Positions 1-9,472 of a stretch of DNA of 37,666 bases are shown here, piece by piece. The position numbers were made by a program, and so were the translations under genes. The notes beneath the pieces were generated by a model that did not search any database, was not told the origin of the DNA, and saw nothing but the letters and a program-made list of their open reading frames with translations. The stretch's first letter is position 1. Each line of letters opens with the position of its first letter. The DNA comes from a virus, in IMG/VR virus record IMGVR_UViG_3300027335_000007, positions 1-37,666 of that record. One strand, given 5' to 3'.

Positions 1-403
1 TTCTAAAGATATGACTAGCAAATTCTCTACTATAAGCAATAGTTAAATCTCCTGCACTCCATTCACCCCACTTATCAGCTTTCCATTTTAAATAGTCTAG
101 CTGTTCAGGTGAATGTCTTTCTTCATAATGAGATGCTTGTCCTCTAAAGGCAATTCTACCGTCACCTAACATAGAACCTATTAATAAGGATTTCAATTCA
201 CCTTCAATAGCAGGTGGTTTAAATCTTTCATATCTTTGTAGTGTTGGAATATTATAATCATCTCTCCACCTACACACTCTTTTTTTAGTAGCTTCATATC
301 CTTCTTTACATAGAACTTCTGCTACTTGCTCATCTGTCAATAATAAGTTGGTATATAATTCTGATAACCTATCAGATGTAATTGGACATGGTATCTTTTT
401 CAT
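1..403 (-). CDS. LAGLIDADG homing endonuclease, 5' part (runs off the window)
   Basis: The reading frame opens at 403 after a strong GGAGG site and stays open to the left edge, giving 134 residues of an unfinished protein. Residues about 10-55 look like a helix-turn-helix (LTDEQVAEVL ... RVCRWRDDY). Residues 72-83 (SLLIGSMLGDGR) match a LAGLIDADG helix with its catalytic acidic residue, and the following HYEERHSPEQ...YLKWK is typical of the family. Such enzymes make site-specific double-strand breaks that spread their own gene. Here it lies just downstream of the capsid gene behind a terminator, so a free-standing mobile gene is likelier than an intein; an intron cannot be excluded because the 3' end is missing. 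The motif match is seen in the sequence; the activity is inferred. Confidence 0.82.
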   Translation of the reverse strand, partial: MKKIPCPITSDRLSELYTNLLLTDEQVAEVLCKEGYEATKKRVCRWRDDYNIPTLQRYERFKPPAIEGELKSLLIGSMLGDGRIAFRGQASHYEERHSPEQLDYLKWKADKWGEWSAGDLTIAYSREFASHIFR

Positions 404-469
404 TTATTTGTCCTCCTTGTATTTAAAATTATACAAAAAATGGAAAATGGAAACAAATAAATTTACATC

Positions 470-510
470 TAAAATGAAAAAAGCCACTGTGCAATTAAAC
501 ACAGTGGCTT
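470..510 (-). terminator. Rho-independent terminator after the capsid gene
   Basis: A perfect 11-bp inverted repeat (arms 481-491 and 500-510, 8-base loop) is followed, reading the minus strand, by a T-rich run at 480-470. It lies about 40 bases past the capsid stop codon, ends the head-gene operon and separates it from the homing endonuclease gene. Confidence 0.88.
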
Positions 511-552
511 CAAAACCACGATAAAATCGAATGTTTTAATAGGTTTAATAGA

Positions 553-1434
553 TTAACGAGTTACTGTTAAACGAGTTAAACCACGAGGATTATAAGCCCC
601 GATACCTAAATTCTCGAACACACTGAAACCAATTGTACGAGCCTTTGGATCATCAGCAGAAAGAACAGTCAATTCTGTACGAACAGGAATACGACCAAAC
701 ATTTCAGGTTCGCAACAAACATATACAGTGCCGGGGTTAACCAAACGACTTGTAATGATTTGTGCACCCCAAAGAGTTGCTTGCAAACCTGTCTTTAAGA
801 GGGCGGCTTGACTTTCGATATCCAAAATGTCACGACCAAACTTTCTGATATCAGCATAGTCACGAGCATTGATAAATACACGAGCTACACGGAGATCATG
901 CTTTTCAATTTGTGCATAAGCATCAGCAAGTACTGCACCATTTAAAGGAGCAATAACAGGAATATCAGGATTGGTTTGACCAGCAACACCATCAAAACCT
1001 TGAGTAGCAACTGCATCAAGAATTGCAAATACTCTTTCATCTTCGGCCGCTTGGATTTGGGCACGAGCAAGGTCTTGGGCTCTTTCAATCAAGTCAAATC
1101 GTCTTTCCTTAATTTGTGTTAAAGGAATTTCAGGATTTGATGCAATTTCAAAGAGAGGGAAAATTACTCTTCGTGGCTTGGTAATAGCAAGAATGTTTTC
1201 ACCTTCTTCACCAACTACGAATGCTGTAACATCAGGATCTTTGTCATAGATTGGCAAAGCACCATCAGGTAATTGTTCTACCAAGAAAGTCTTACGACCA
1301 ACAGAGGTATAATCTCTTCTAAGACGAAGTGGTTGTGTCATAGAAGATGCAAGTTTTGCACGACCTTGAGGAGTCTTAATATAGTCAGAAATGATCTTCT
1401 GTTTTACTGCATTATCAACATTTAAATTTGTCAT
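553..1434 (-). CDS. Major capsid protein (HK97-like fold expected)
   Basis: 293 residues. The protein opens with a short helical arm (residues 1-25), then a segment rich in beta structure with VVGEEGENILAITKPRRV (about 73-91), then a long charged helix (about 100-150: LTQIKERRFDLIERAQDLAR) resembling the spine helix of HK97-type capsid proteins. The C-terminal half (FINARDYADIRKF, then VYVCCEPEMFGRIPVRTELTV) resembles the A and P domains. The length is normal for a capsid protein. It is the last gene of the minus-strand packaging and head block before a strong terminator, the usual position. An AAAGG site lies about 12 bases before the start. The assignment rests on pattern and context, not on a database search. 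Confidence 0.78.
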   Translation of the reverse strand: MTNLNVDNAVKQKIISDYIKTPQGRAKLASSMTQPLRLRRDYTSVGRKTFLVEQLPDGALPIYDKDPDVTAFVVGEEGENILAITKPRRVIFPLFEIASNPEIPLTQIKERRFDLIERAQDLARAQIQAAEDERVFAILDAVATQGFDGVAGQTNPDIPVIAPLNGAVLADAYAQIEKHDLRVARVFINARDYADIRKFGRDILDIESQAALLKTGLQATLWGAQIITSRLVNPGTVYVCCEPEMFGRIPVRTELTVLSADDPKARTIGFSVFENLGIGAYNPRGLTRLTVTR

Positions 1435-1455
1435 TTTAACTGCTACCTTTCTTTA

Positions 1456-2097
1456 TTAAATTCTTTGGTCATAGACGAGTTCATCAGAAGATGTATCGCC
1501 TGCAACAGTTAAAATACCAATAGTCCATGAACCACCTGCTGTGGGACCTGAACCATGATCAACATCATGTAAATCAGCATTAGCAGTAGCATTGGTCAAA
1601 TAACCATTTACAGATGCAAACAATTCATCACCAATGGTATAAGCCAAATCAGAATTATCATCTTGAGATTGTGTTTCATAAAGTGTATTACCATAAGTAC
1701 CTTGTGCAGATACATAGGGTCCACGATTTGATGCAACACCGGGTTGATTGGTAAATGCAAGACCTACAGCAGTATTAATGAAAATACCAATTGGCTTTTC
1801 TTTATCATTATCAGCACCACCATTAGCACTACCTGCTGTGGGACCACCATGATAAAATTCACCTTCATCATTACGAGTAAAGGCAATAGAACCACTTAAT
1901 ACACCTAAAACACCTGCTGTGAAACCACTAGCAGTTGTTTTCTTGGTGTTTGTTGTAATAACAGGTGGATTAGTTTGAGTAAAAGAATCAGCAGTCAATT
2001 GACCAACTGTATTGCGAACACCAACATGAAGGATTCGCAATGCACTATTACTTTGAGTAAATCCACCACTCGCTTGTCCAAGTAAAGAAATAGACAT
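1456..2097 (-). CDS. Putative capsid decoration or head-stabilising protein
   Basis: I chose the ATG at 2097 (213 residues) because AGGAG lies 6 bases before it; the frame stays open to a TTG at 2133, which has no good ribosome site. The protein is rich in Gly, Ala, Thr and Asn and poor in Cys, and has two similar loops (GGPTAGSANGG and GSGPTAGGSW). That composition suits an all-beta surface protein. It lies 21 bases upstream of the capsid gene, where decoration or head-fibre proteins are often found. I do not recognise the family from sequence, so the role is inferred from position and composition. Confidence 0.5.
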   Translation of the reverse strand: MSISLLGQASGGFTQSNSALRILHVGVRNTVGQLTADSFTQTNPPVITTNTKKTTASGFTAGVLGVLSGSIAFTRNDEGEFYHGGPTAGSANGGADNDKEKPIGIFINTAVGLAFTNQPGVASNRGPYVSAQGTYGNTLYETQSQDDNSDLAYTIGDELFASVNGYLTNATANADLHDVDHGSGPTAGGSWTIGILTVAGDTSSDELVYDQRI

Positions 2098-2323
2098 GAT
2101 GTCACTCCTAAATCTCTGACTCTCTGTTTTCAAGAGAATGGTTTATGAAAAAAAGTTTTAAAAAGTTTAAAAGTTTGAAATTATTTTTAATAACTTCACT
2201 TTATATACTCTTGTTTAATAGATAAACTATTAAAGATTTAATAGTCATCTACTACTTTTTCATCATCTTTTTTCACATTTATTTTAAATGCTCTTAAACA
2301 TGACTACTTAAGATAACCAAATC
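2098..2323 (-). promoter_or_regulatory. Intergenic region with hairpin and possible capsid-operon promoter
   Basis: This 226-base gap separates the scaffold-like gene from the decoration and capsid genes. It holds an AT palindrome at 2226-2245 (ACTATTA and TAATAGT around a 6-base loop). Just downstream on the minus strand, near 2207-2215, is a TATATAAAG sequence that could be a promoter element. No T-run follows the hairpin, so it is not a standard terminator. An A/T-rich leader with repeated AACTTTTxAA words leads to the next gene. The regulatory reading is inferred. Confidence 0.35.
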
Positions 2324-4396
2324 TTAGCTAAAGAACTTGCTAACATCAGGTGCTGATTCCCACAACTTTGACAATTCATTAGCATCACTTGCTGTTCTAC
2401 TAATATTGCCAAGTGTCTTTACACTAGCTTGTTGTGTCTTTGGTCTAGGAGTAATAGATGCTTTCTTAGAAGATGCTTTACCTTCTTCTTTAGCAGGTGC
2501 TTTACCTTCTTCTTTAGCAGGTGCTTTCTTTGCAGGTGCTTTTTTAGCAGGCTTTTCTTCCTCTTCTTCTTCCTCTACTTCTTCATCCTCAGTTTCTTCT
2601 TCTTCAGTTTCTTCTTCAGATTTTTTAGCTTTGGCAAAACGACTAGCTTTTTTAGATGCTGTTTCAGTTTCTTCAACTTCTTCTTCATCTTCATCACTAG
2701 CAAAAGAGAAAAGACTTGCTAATCTAGGATCAGCATCAGCCATCATATCATCTGAATCAAGACCAAATGGATCTACTTCATCAGATTCAACTTCATCAGC
2801 CATCCAATCAGCTTGTTCTTCTTCTTCAGATTCAACTTCATCTGCCATCATGTATTCAGTTTCATCTTCAGCCATGAACATAGCTTTCTTTGCAGATTGC
2901 TTGCCTTCACGAGCTTCAATTTCTTCTTGATAGAAATGACGAGGATCATTTTGACCAGCTTTTTTATTAGCTTTCTTAGATGCAAACTTTGATGCTTGTT
3001 GTTCCATAGCTTCTTCAGCTTCAATTTCAGCTAAAAGATCTGCTAATGATTCAGTACCATCATCTGCAATACCTTCATCTTCAGCCATATATGAACTAAG
3101 AACATTTGCTAAACGACCAACACCTGCTTTTCTTGAAGATGCAAATCTTTCTACAGGTTGTTCACCATGAGAAGAATAGTTTTGTTCTAAAGCATCTAAA
3201 ACTTCACTGCCTGCTAATCTTTGTCTTAAACGAGCATTTGCTTTTTTAAGTGCTTTGATTTCTTCTTCAAGAACTTCACTATCGCTTAATTCTTCTGATT
3301 CTTCAGATTTTTTAGCTTGTCTTAAACGAGCATTTGCTTTCTTTGCTTGTTTAAGTTCTTCAGCAAGACTTTCAACTTCAGATGAAAGAGTTTCAACTTC
3401 TTCAGCTAATTGTTCAGCTGTTTCTACTGCTTCTTCAGCTAATTGTTCTGCACCATCAGATTTCTTTGATTGTTTTAAACGAAGATTAGCTTTCTTTGCT
3501 TGTTTAAGTTCTTCAGCAAGGTTTTCAACTTCTTCAGCTAATTGCTCTGCTGTAGAAACTGCTTCTTCAGCAATGCTTTCAGCTTCACTTGCATCTTCTG
3601 ATTTCTTGCCTGCTTGTCTTAATTTAAGATTTGCTTTCTTCATTGCTTGCAATTCAGCTTTGAGTTCTTCAACTTCTTCAGCTAATTGTTCGGCAGTTTC
3701 TACAGCCTCTTCAGCTAGTTGTTCAGCTTCACTTGAATCTTCTGATTTCTTACCTGCAAAACGACCACGATTTGCTCTACGAGCCATCATACTCATTTCA
3801 GCCATCATATCTGATTCATCTGACATAAGATCTTCAGCATCAACTTCGCCAAAATAACCTGTGCCTTCTTGAACTACATTTTCAGCAAACATATCTGATT
3901 CATCAGCCATCATATCAAATTCATCTGACATCATATCCATTTCATCAGCTAAAAAAGAAGATGAAAGTTTTCTTTGAAGTGTGGAATTAGATAAATTCAT
4001 ATATGACAAAGCAAGATTTTCAATCGCACGAGCAGATGCTTTACGACCAAGTTTCTTTTCAGCTAATTCAATGCACTTTGATGCTTTTCTTTCCATAGCT
4101 TGCTTTAAATTCAATTCATGTAATTGACTACCTGTTTCATAATCTTCTACAAGGTCTTCATCTACTGCAGGATGATCAGGCATCCAACCTACTGATGCAG
4201 GTGGTGGACCGGAAAGATATGGACCCTTGCGAACACCTTCGCCAAAATCACTATCAATACCATATTCATCTACTTCAGGTTGAGCATAAGATGCAGGATG
4301 TCCAAAAGCATCCCAACCTTGATTATCATAGCCGGGGATTCCTGAATTTGCTCTTCTTCTATTTGAAAAAGATGATCTTCTTGTACGGAATGTCAT
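2324..4396 (-). CDS. Acidic coiled-coil protein with basic tail, probable scaffold or internal head protein
   Basis: I chose the ATG at 4396 because GGAG lies 7 bases before it; an in-frame ATG at 4408 is less well placed. The 690-residue protein is low in complexity. An N-terminal Arg-rich stretch (TFRTRRSSFSNRRR) is followed by acidic Met/Asp runs (DMMADESDM, DLMSDESDMM). Residues about 215-400 hold a tandem coiled-coil repeat, AEQLAEEAVETAEQLAEEVE, each unit ending KKAN-x-x-L-(R/K)-Q (four copies). A lysine/alanine/proline tail (KKAPAKKAPAKEEGKAPAK) near the C-terminus resembles histone-H1 tails. Position between the head protease and capsid genes suggests a scaffold or internal head protein. 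No enzymatic motif is visible. Confidence 0.55.
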   Translation of the reverse strand: MTFRTRRSSFSNRRRANSGIPGYDNQGWDAFGHPASYAQPEVDEYGIDSDFGEGVRKGPYLSGPPPASVGWMPDHPAVDEDLVEDYETGSQLHELNLKQAMERKASKCIELAEKKLGRKASARAIENLALSYMNLSNSTLQRKLSSSFLADEMDMMSDEFDMMADESDMFAENVVQEGTGYFGEVDAEDLMSDESDMMAEMSMMARRANRGRFAGKKSEDSSEAEQLAEEAVETAEQLAEEVEELKAELQAMKKANLKLRQAGKKSEDASEAESIAEEAVSTAEQLAEEVENLAEELKQAKKANLRLKQSKKSDGAEQLAEEAVETAEQLAEEVETLSSEVESLAEELKQAKKANARLRQAKKSEESEELSDSEVLEEEIKALKKANARLRQRLAGSEVLDALEQNYSSHGEQPVERFASSRKAGVGRLANVLSSYMAEDEGIADDGTESLADLLAEIEAEEAMEQQASKFASKKANKKAGQNDPRHFYQEEIEAREGKQSAKKAMFMAEDETEYMMADEVESEEEEQADWMADEVESDEVDPFGLDSDDMMADADPRLASLFSFASDEDEEEVEETETASKKASRFAKAKKSEEETEEEETEDEEVEEEEEEEKPAKKAPAKKAPAKEEGKAPAKEEGKASSKKASITPRPKTQQASVKTLGNISRTASDANELSKLWESAPDVSKFFS

Positions 4397-4420
4397 GTTA
4401 AACTCCATAGGTTTAAAGGT

Positions 4421-5917
4421 TTATCTTAAACTTAAAATCTTAGCTAATCTCACTAAGATCTTTTGTTCTTTATCTGTTAAAGGTTTTTTATAAATTGTAT
4501 CAGCTGTTGCTAAATAAGTATTTACATCACCATATTGTTTTGTACTACCTAAATAACTTGCCAAACGATACAAATGATTTGGGATTTCTACACCATATTG
4601 CTTATTCACATAAGCAACATTCTTGATCGCTGTTTCATTTGATTGAGATAAGTTTACTGCCACTCTTAAATGACTAAAATAATTCTGCTGTAAACTTGCT
4701 TGTTTCTTAGCTTTATCTTTTTCAACCAAACGACCATATAATTTTTCTACTAAAGCATCTATATCTTCATCTGACATTTCTTTTAAAGATACTGTCTTTT
4801 CTTCTGTATCTTCATCTTCTTGTGCTGTTTTAGAAATAGACCAATTCTCAAAATTCAAATTGCCTTCTTTAATCACACTATCATTTTCATGAATGCTAGA
4901 TTTACTCATATCTACTTTAGGTTCTTCTTTCTTGCCTGAAAGTTCTTCTTCTAACTTAGACTTTACTCTATCCATCACTACTTGCTTAATGTGTTCTTCT
5001 AATTCATCAATAGGACTTTTAGCAGGTTCAGCAGGTTTCTTTTCTTCACCACCACCTTCTTCACCACCACTTGAATCATCACCAAAATCAAAAGCTGATT
5101 TGGATTGACTTGCAACCTTTTGAATATCTAAAGTATTTCTTGCGACTGCACCTTTAAATGCAGGTGTAGCTACCCATGATGCCTCAATAAATGTAACACC
5201 ACCATTATCACCTTCTGATTCATGTCCACATAGTTCTGCTACTCTGTGCTTATTACCTTTTTCATCATAGAAAACATTGCCTTTTTCATATTTGATGTGC
5301 TTACACATTTCTGTTTCATCACTCGCAACATTTCCACATTTAGTACATAGGGTATAGTCTACAGAACATCCCATACTCATCGCATTCATTTGACCTGATA
5401 TAATCTGTTGTACTAAATCAGTATGCTTTTTATTAGTAGCTACTAAAATATCTACATAAAGACTATCACCAATATCTCTTAATACTGCATCAATAATCTT
5501 ACCTTTAGATAATTCTTCTACTTGAATATGTTCTACAAAATTATGGGCACCAATAAATGACTTGTAGGATTTCTGTAATACACCTCTTGACCAACAATCT
5601 AAATTATTATTGATATATTGATCGCAATCAGCTTTCACTACATAATCGGCAAATCTTCTATTAATCTTTTCACCTTCAAATTGTACTGAACCTGTCTTTA
5701 CATTTGTAGGTGTATCTACATCTACAGAACATACGATTGTTGAATGTGTTAATAGATATTTATCAGGTGTAAATGTTTCACCTAAAATTCTTTCAGCTTG
5801 TTCTTTTAAACTTGCATCTAATCTTCTATTGCCACTTGCAACACGAATACGATCCCATTCACCACCAAATATCTTTGGTTTAACGATACTTGATTTTGCA
5901 TATCTTAGAAATGCCAT
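4421..5917 (-). CDS. Prohead protease fused to a scaffold-like C-terminal region
   Basis: 498 residues, GGAG site before the ATG. Residues 60-270 look like a phage head-maturation protease: candidate catalytic His in GAHNFVEH (H125/H130), a candidate Ser in NAMSMGCSVD (S181/S185), and ASWVATPAFKGAVAR (246-260), which resembles the conserved PA-x-x-x-A end of these proteases. An unusual Cys/His cluster follows the Ser (C191, C194, C205, H207), suggesting a bound zinc. Residues 270-498 are acidic, Lys-rich and helical, as in protease-scaffold fusions. It sits 12 bases after the 1178-residue gene and upstream of the scaffold-like and capsid genes, which supports a role in procapsid assembly and cleavage. 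Confidence 0.7.
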   Translation of the reverse strand: MAFLRYAKSSIVKPKIFGGEWDRIRVASGNRRLDASLKEQAERILGETFTPDKYLLTHSTIVCSVDVDTPTNVKTGSVQFEGEKINRRFADYVVKADCDQYINNNLDCWSRGVLQKSYKSFIGAHNFVEHIQVEELSKGKIIDAVLRDIGDSLYVDILVATNKKHTDLVQQIISGQMNAMSMGCSVDYTLCTKCGNVASDETEMCKHIKYEKGNVFYDEKGNKHRVAELCGHESEGDNGGVTFIEASWVATPAFKGAVARNTLDIQKVASQSKSAFDFGDDSSGGEEGGGEEKKPAEPAKSPIDELEEHIKQVVMDRVKSKLEEELSGKKEEPKVDMSKSSIHENDSVIKEGNLNFENWSISKTAQEDEDTEEKTVSLKEMSDEDIDALVEKLYGRLVEKDKAKKQASLQQNYFSHLRVAVNLSQSNETAIKNVAYVNKQYGVEIPNHLYRLASYLGSTKQYGDVNTYLATADTIYKKPLTDKEQKILVRLAKILSLR

Positions 5918-5929
5918 TTCATGTACTCC

Positions 5930-8900
5930 TTAGTTGAAACCAAGTATATCTGTGGTTTTGATGAGAAATAAACATTCAGGACAGCATAGAAGTCTTTCAG
6001 ATTTACCACCTACTCTTTTATAGATGGTTTTCTTTAGTTCTACACCTTTGCATCTAGGACAAGTAGGTTTGAGTTCATCTCTACACATCCTATACTTGCG
6101 ATCTTTATCTGCCCAATATAATGCTGTTTTTGCATTAACAGGCTTTGTGCCAAGACCTCCGGGGATTGAATCATATTGCACAGGCTCAATGTCTAAGTCT
6201 GCAATCTGTAAATCCTCTACAGGATATCTTGAGCTACCAAAAGGAAATTGAACATCAACCATACCAATAGCTGGATAAATCGCTACTACTGTTCCGTGAT
6301 GATCTTTACTGCCACCATAAAAAGGAAATACTTTCATACCTATTCTAAAGGTATTAGCTATCTCTTGATAATTGGTGATCGTTGTAGATTTCTTTTTCAT
6401 ATTAAAATCTAGTCCTTTGCTATTATTATTGTTGTTAATAAATACTTTATTAAAGTTTTTATCAGTTCCTAGTCTTGTTTTTTTAAAAATAGGTGGATCA
6501 CTATCATTATTTTGCAATAATTCTAAATATTCTTGTCTTTTCTTTGGATCAGGTATCTTTCTAATTGCATCTATCATTGCTTTAGATCGTTCATCTCTTG
6601 TTGCTTGACTTGCCTTTGCCAAATTCAAATCTGTTGTGATTTGTTTAATCCTCTCTACTCTTTTATTTTCATCTGGTATGAGTAAAGCATCTTCAAAATT
6701 CTTTGTGTATTTCTTAATCTCTTCTTGATGCTTTTTTACCTGTTCTTTTTCTTCTTTTGCCTTCTCCTTCTCTTTTGCCTTCTCCTTCTCTTTTTCTTTT
6801 GCTTCTGCTTCTTCTCTCTTCTCTATCTCTTTTGCCATTTCAGAGACATCCTCTTTTTCTTCAATGTCCATTTTTGTAGGTTTTGCTTTTGTCTTACCTT
6901 TATCTGCATTCGTAAAAAACATTTCATTTGAAATGAAATCTAATATATGTTCCCTTGCCTCTTGTTTTTGTGCATAACTTAATGTAACATTACATTTATT
7001 ATCATCATCATCTCTATCTTTGCTTTTATTCGCAACATCTTGTGGACAATAATCTGCACCTAATAATTTTGCCATTTCACCAACACTCGTATTTTCTACT
7101 ACAGACATTAAATCTTCATCAGATACAGATTTAAATATGGTCTTTAAATTTTCTTTATATTCACCTTGTTCTTTAATTTTTGTCATTTGCATTAATGCAC
7201 CTAAGACTTTAGGATTATCCATTGTTTGAACCATTGCCACAATATCTTTATTCACAGGATATCTTTTTGTTTTTATAAATTCCTTGTCTTGTAATTTTCT
7301 AGCTTTCTCTTCTAATTTTTTAAGTTCATCACTTGCAATAGTAAGATCGCCTGCTAATTTTTGTAATTCTGTTTCTTCTTTTTCACTTAACTTCCCATCC
7401 TTTTCTTTTTTAATTTTCAAAGTAGTTATCTTTTTCTTTAATTCAAACCATTGCATCTGTTTAAATCTTACTTTACTACCATCTAAAAGCTTCTTATTTT
7501 CTTCTTGCTCTATTTCTTTTTTAGTTTCATCTTTTAATGATTGGATTTTATTCGCAGTATTCTTTCTCTCATTTAAAGCACTTTGTGCTGTAATTGCTTT
7601 TTCTTTCTTTTCTAATAATTTCTTATATGCAATCTGGTCTTTTGCCAAATCTTCTTTTTTCACTTTCGGATTAGATTGTGATTTTAATAACTTTTCCTTT
7701 AAGGTTTCTAATTCAGCTTTCACTTCTTCATAAGATGCCACATCTTTTAAAAGACTTTCTTCATCTCTTAATGCTAACTTATAATCATTTTGTTCTATTT
7801 TAGCTGTCTCTTTTTCTATCTTTTCTTTTGCACTTTGTTGTTTAAGAAGTTCTTCATTTAATTTTTCTAATTCTTTTTGATCTTTTGTTTTAGAAATTGC
7901 CTGTTGTATTTCTAAAATACTATTTCCTATGCTTTGAGATTTCTGCTTATTCTCAGTTATCTTTTTACTATTTTCTTCTCTTTTTTTCTTTTCTTTATCA
8001 TTTAATGGCATCTTCATTTTTTCTAAATTAGAAATTTCTTTTTCCCTTTTATCTTGCTTTTCTTTCCTCTTTGCATCTTGCTTTTCCTTATATTCCTTTT
8101 TCTCATTAGGACTCATTCCTTCTGTTGGATCAGCATCAAATAATTCTTGCATTTCATCTTCATTGTTTTCAAACATTGCTGATGCTAGTAGTCCTTCATA
8201 TGCACTTTCCAAAACATCTATTTTTTCTTTATCTTTAAATGGATCTAATTTATCCATTTCTGCTTTTAGTTTATTTCCCATCTCTTTTCTATCCTCAGCA
8301 GGCATCTTTGCATATCTTTCTTTTTCTGATTCTCTTATCCATTCTTTATGTTCTTCTATATCCTGTTTATTCATTGTTGTTAGGTTTTCTAAACCTAAAC
8401 CATTTAATGGATTAAAATGAAATTCTGCCTCTTTCTTTATTGCCATTGCCTTTGCTAATTCTTTTGGATCTTTTATTTTGCTTAAATCCACATCTCTATA
8501 TTTCTTATAATCTGAATGACTTTGTTCTTTCTTTACTGTATTTGTATAAGACTCCATAAAATCATTTAGTTCTTTTTCATCCATATCCACATCTAAACTC
8601 TTTAAATGTTTTTCAAAAGATTTTGGATTAAAAGGTACTTTATTTTTCTTTGCCCATTCATTTACTCTATTCATATCCAATCTAGGTTTAGCAGATACAC
8701 CTGTTTCTACTACAGGTGGTGGTGCTTGTACAGGTGGTGGAGTTTGCTCTTGTGGTTTAGATTGATCCTGTTTAGGTTGTTTTTCCTGTGGTTTAGATTG
8801 ATCCTGTTTGGTTTGATCAGTAACTTTAGATTGATCAGTAACTTTAGGTTGATCTTTTTTAACAGGTGCTTTCTGTTTAGGTGGTGCTTTAGATCCTTCA

Positions 8901-9466
8901 GGTCTTTGCATTCCTAATGCCTGTTGTAATTCAGGTTGAGATAACAATTCTATGATAGCATCTAAAGTGCCTCTTTCACTGCCTTGCTCTATCTGCTTTA
9001 ATTCCTCTAATGCCTTTGCCTTATCATGTCCTCTTAATGCTTTTAATAACTTCTTTGCATTATCTTTTGTCTTTATAGGATCTATTTCTGAAATACTTTT
9101 TTTAGGTGCTTGCTTTTCTTCTTTTTGTTCACCTTTATCTTTTTGACTACCTGCTCCACCTGTTTCTTTTTTTGATCTTGCCTTATCCATACCTTTATTG
9201 AAATCTTCTTTTGCCTGTGCATTTCCTCTTGCATATGCAGTTCCAAAAGATAGTTCTACACCTGTAGCAGTATCTTTATATCTTTTACCTTTTAGTCCTT
9301 TTTTTACTTTATCTGCTAATTCAGGATCAGCAGTACTTTGACTTTTTGTAGTTTCTTTAGCTTGCATCTCTGTTAATTTATTTTGAATAAATTTTGTCAT
9401 TGATTGCAATTCATCTAAATCTTTATCAGCTGTCTTAATATTCAATAAAGGATCTAATACATACAT
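5930..9466 (-). CDS. Giant charged coiled-coil protein with C-terminal SH3-like segment and zinc ribbon
   Basis: 1178 residues, function not recognised. Residues about 95-260 are low in complexity (Lys, Glu, Gln, Pro; repeated DQSKPQEK and KVTDQ). Residues about 350-1000 are dominated by Lys/Glu coiled coil, including a run KEKEKEKAKEKEKAKEEKEQ. A poly-Asn stretch (NNNNN) near 1010 leads to a separate globular end. Residues about 1042-1094 (IGMKVFPFYGGSKDHHGTVV ... VDVQFPFGS) look like an SH3/KOW-type barrel. C1128, CPRC 1136-1139 and CCPEC 1161-1165 look like a zinc ribbon. An internal ATG at 6400 with AAAGGA about 12 bases ahead could also start the C-terminal part alone. The gene lies within the head cluster, 6 bases after its upstream neighbour. 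Confidence 0.6.
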   Translation of the reverse strand: MYVLDPLLNIKTADKDLDELQSMTKFIQNKLTEMQAKETTKSQSTADPELADKVKKGLKGKRYKDTATGVELSFGTAYARGNAQAKEDFNKGMDKARSKKETGGAGSQKDKGEQKEEKQAPKKSISEIDPIKTKDNAKKLLKALRGHDKAKALEELKQIEQGSERGTLDAIIELLSQPELQQALGMQRPEGSKAPPKQKAPVKKDQPKVTDQSKVTDQTKQDQSKPQEKQPKQDQSKPQEQTPPPVQAPPPVVETGVSAKPRLDMNRVNEWAKKNKVPFNPKSFEKHLKSLDVDMDEKELNDFMESYTNTVKKEQSHSDYKKYRDVDLSKIKDPKELAKAMAIKKEAEFHFNPLNGLGLENLTTMNKQDIEEHKEWIRESEKERYAKMPAEDRKEMGNKLKAEMDKLDPFKDKEKIDVLESAYEGLLASAMFENNEDEMQELFDADPTEGMSPNEKKEYKEKQDAKRKEKQDKREKEISNLEKMKMPLNDKEKKKREENSKKITENKQKSQSIGNSILEIQQAISKTKDQKELEKLNEELLKQQSAKEKIEKETAKIEQNDYKLALRDEESLLKDVASYEEVKAELETLKEKLLKSQSNPKVKKEDLAKDQIAYKKLLEKKEKAITAQSALNERKNTANKIQSLKDETKKEIEQEENKKLLDGSKVRFKQMQWFELKKKITTLKIKKEKDGKLSEKEETELQKLAGDLTIASDELKKLEEKARKLQDKEFIKTKRYPVNKDIVAMVQTMDNPKVLGALMQMTKIKEQGEYKENLKTIFKSVSDEDLMSVVENTSVGEMAKLLGADYCPQDVANKSKDRDDDDNKCNVTLSYAQKQEAREHILDFISNEMFFTNADKGKTKAKPTKMDIEEKEDVSEMAKEIEKREEAEAKEKEKEKAKEKEKAKEEKEQVKKHQEEIKKYTKNFEDALLIPDENKRVERIKQITTDLNLAKASQATRDERSKAMIDAIRKIPDPKKRQEYLELLQNNDSDPPIFKKTRLGTDKNFNKVFINNNNNSKGLDFNMKKKSTTITNYQEIANTFRIGMKVFPFYGGSKDHHGTVVAIYPAIGMVDVQFPFGSSRYPVEDLQIADLDIEPVQYDSIPGGLGTKPVNAKTALYWADKDRKYRMCRDELKPTCPRCKGVELKKTIYKRVGGKSERLLCCPECLFLIKTTDILGFN

Positions 9467-9472
9467 TTTCTT

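Noticed and set aside
2337-2930. Long plus-strand open frame rich in Ser, antisense to the scaffold-like gene
   Set aside because: It mirrors the repetitive Glu/Lys/Ala codons of the real minus-strand gene and has no ribosome site or domain.
7284-7733. Plus-strand frame with Phe/Ser/Leu-rich, membrane-like composition
   Set aside because: It is the antisense of Lys/Glu-rich coiled-coil codons in the 1178-residue gene, which always gives Phe/Leu/Ser-rich frames.
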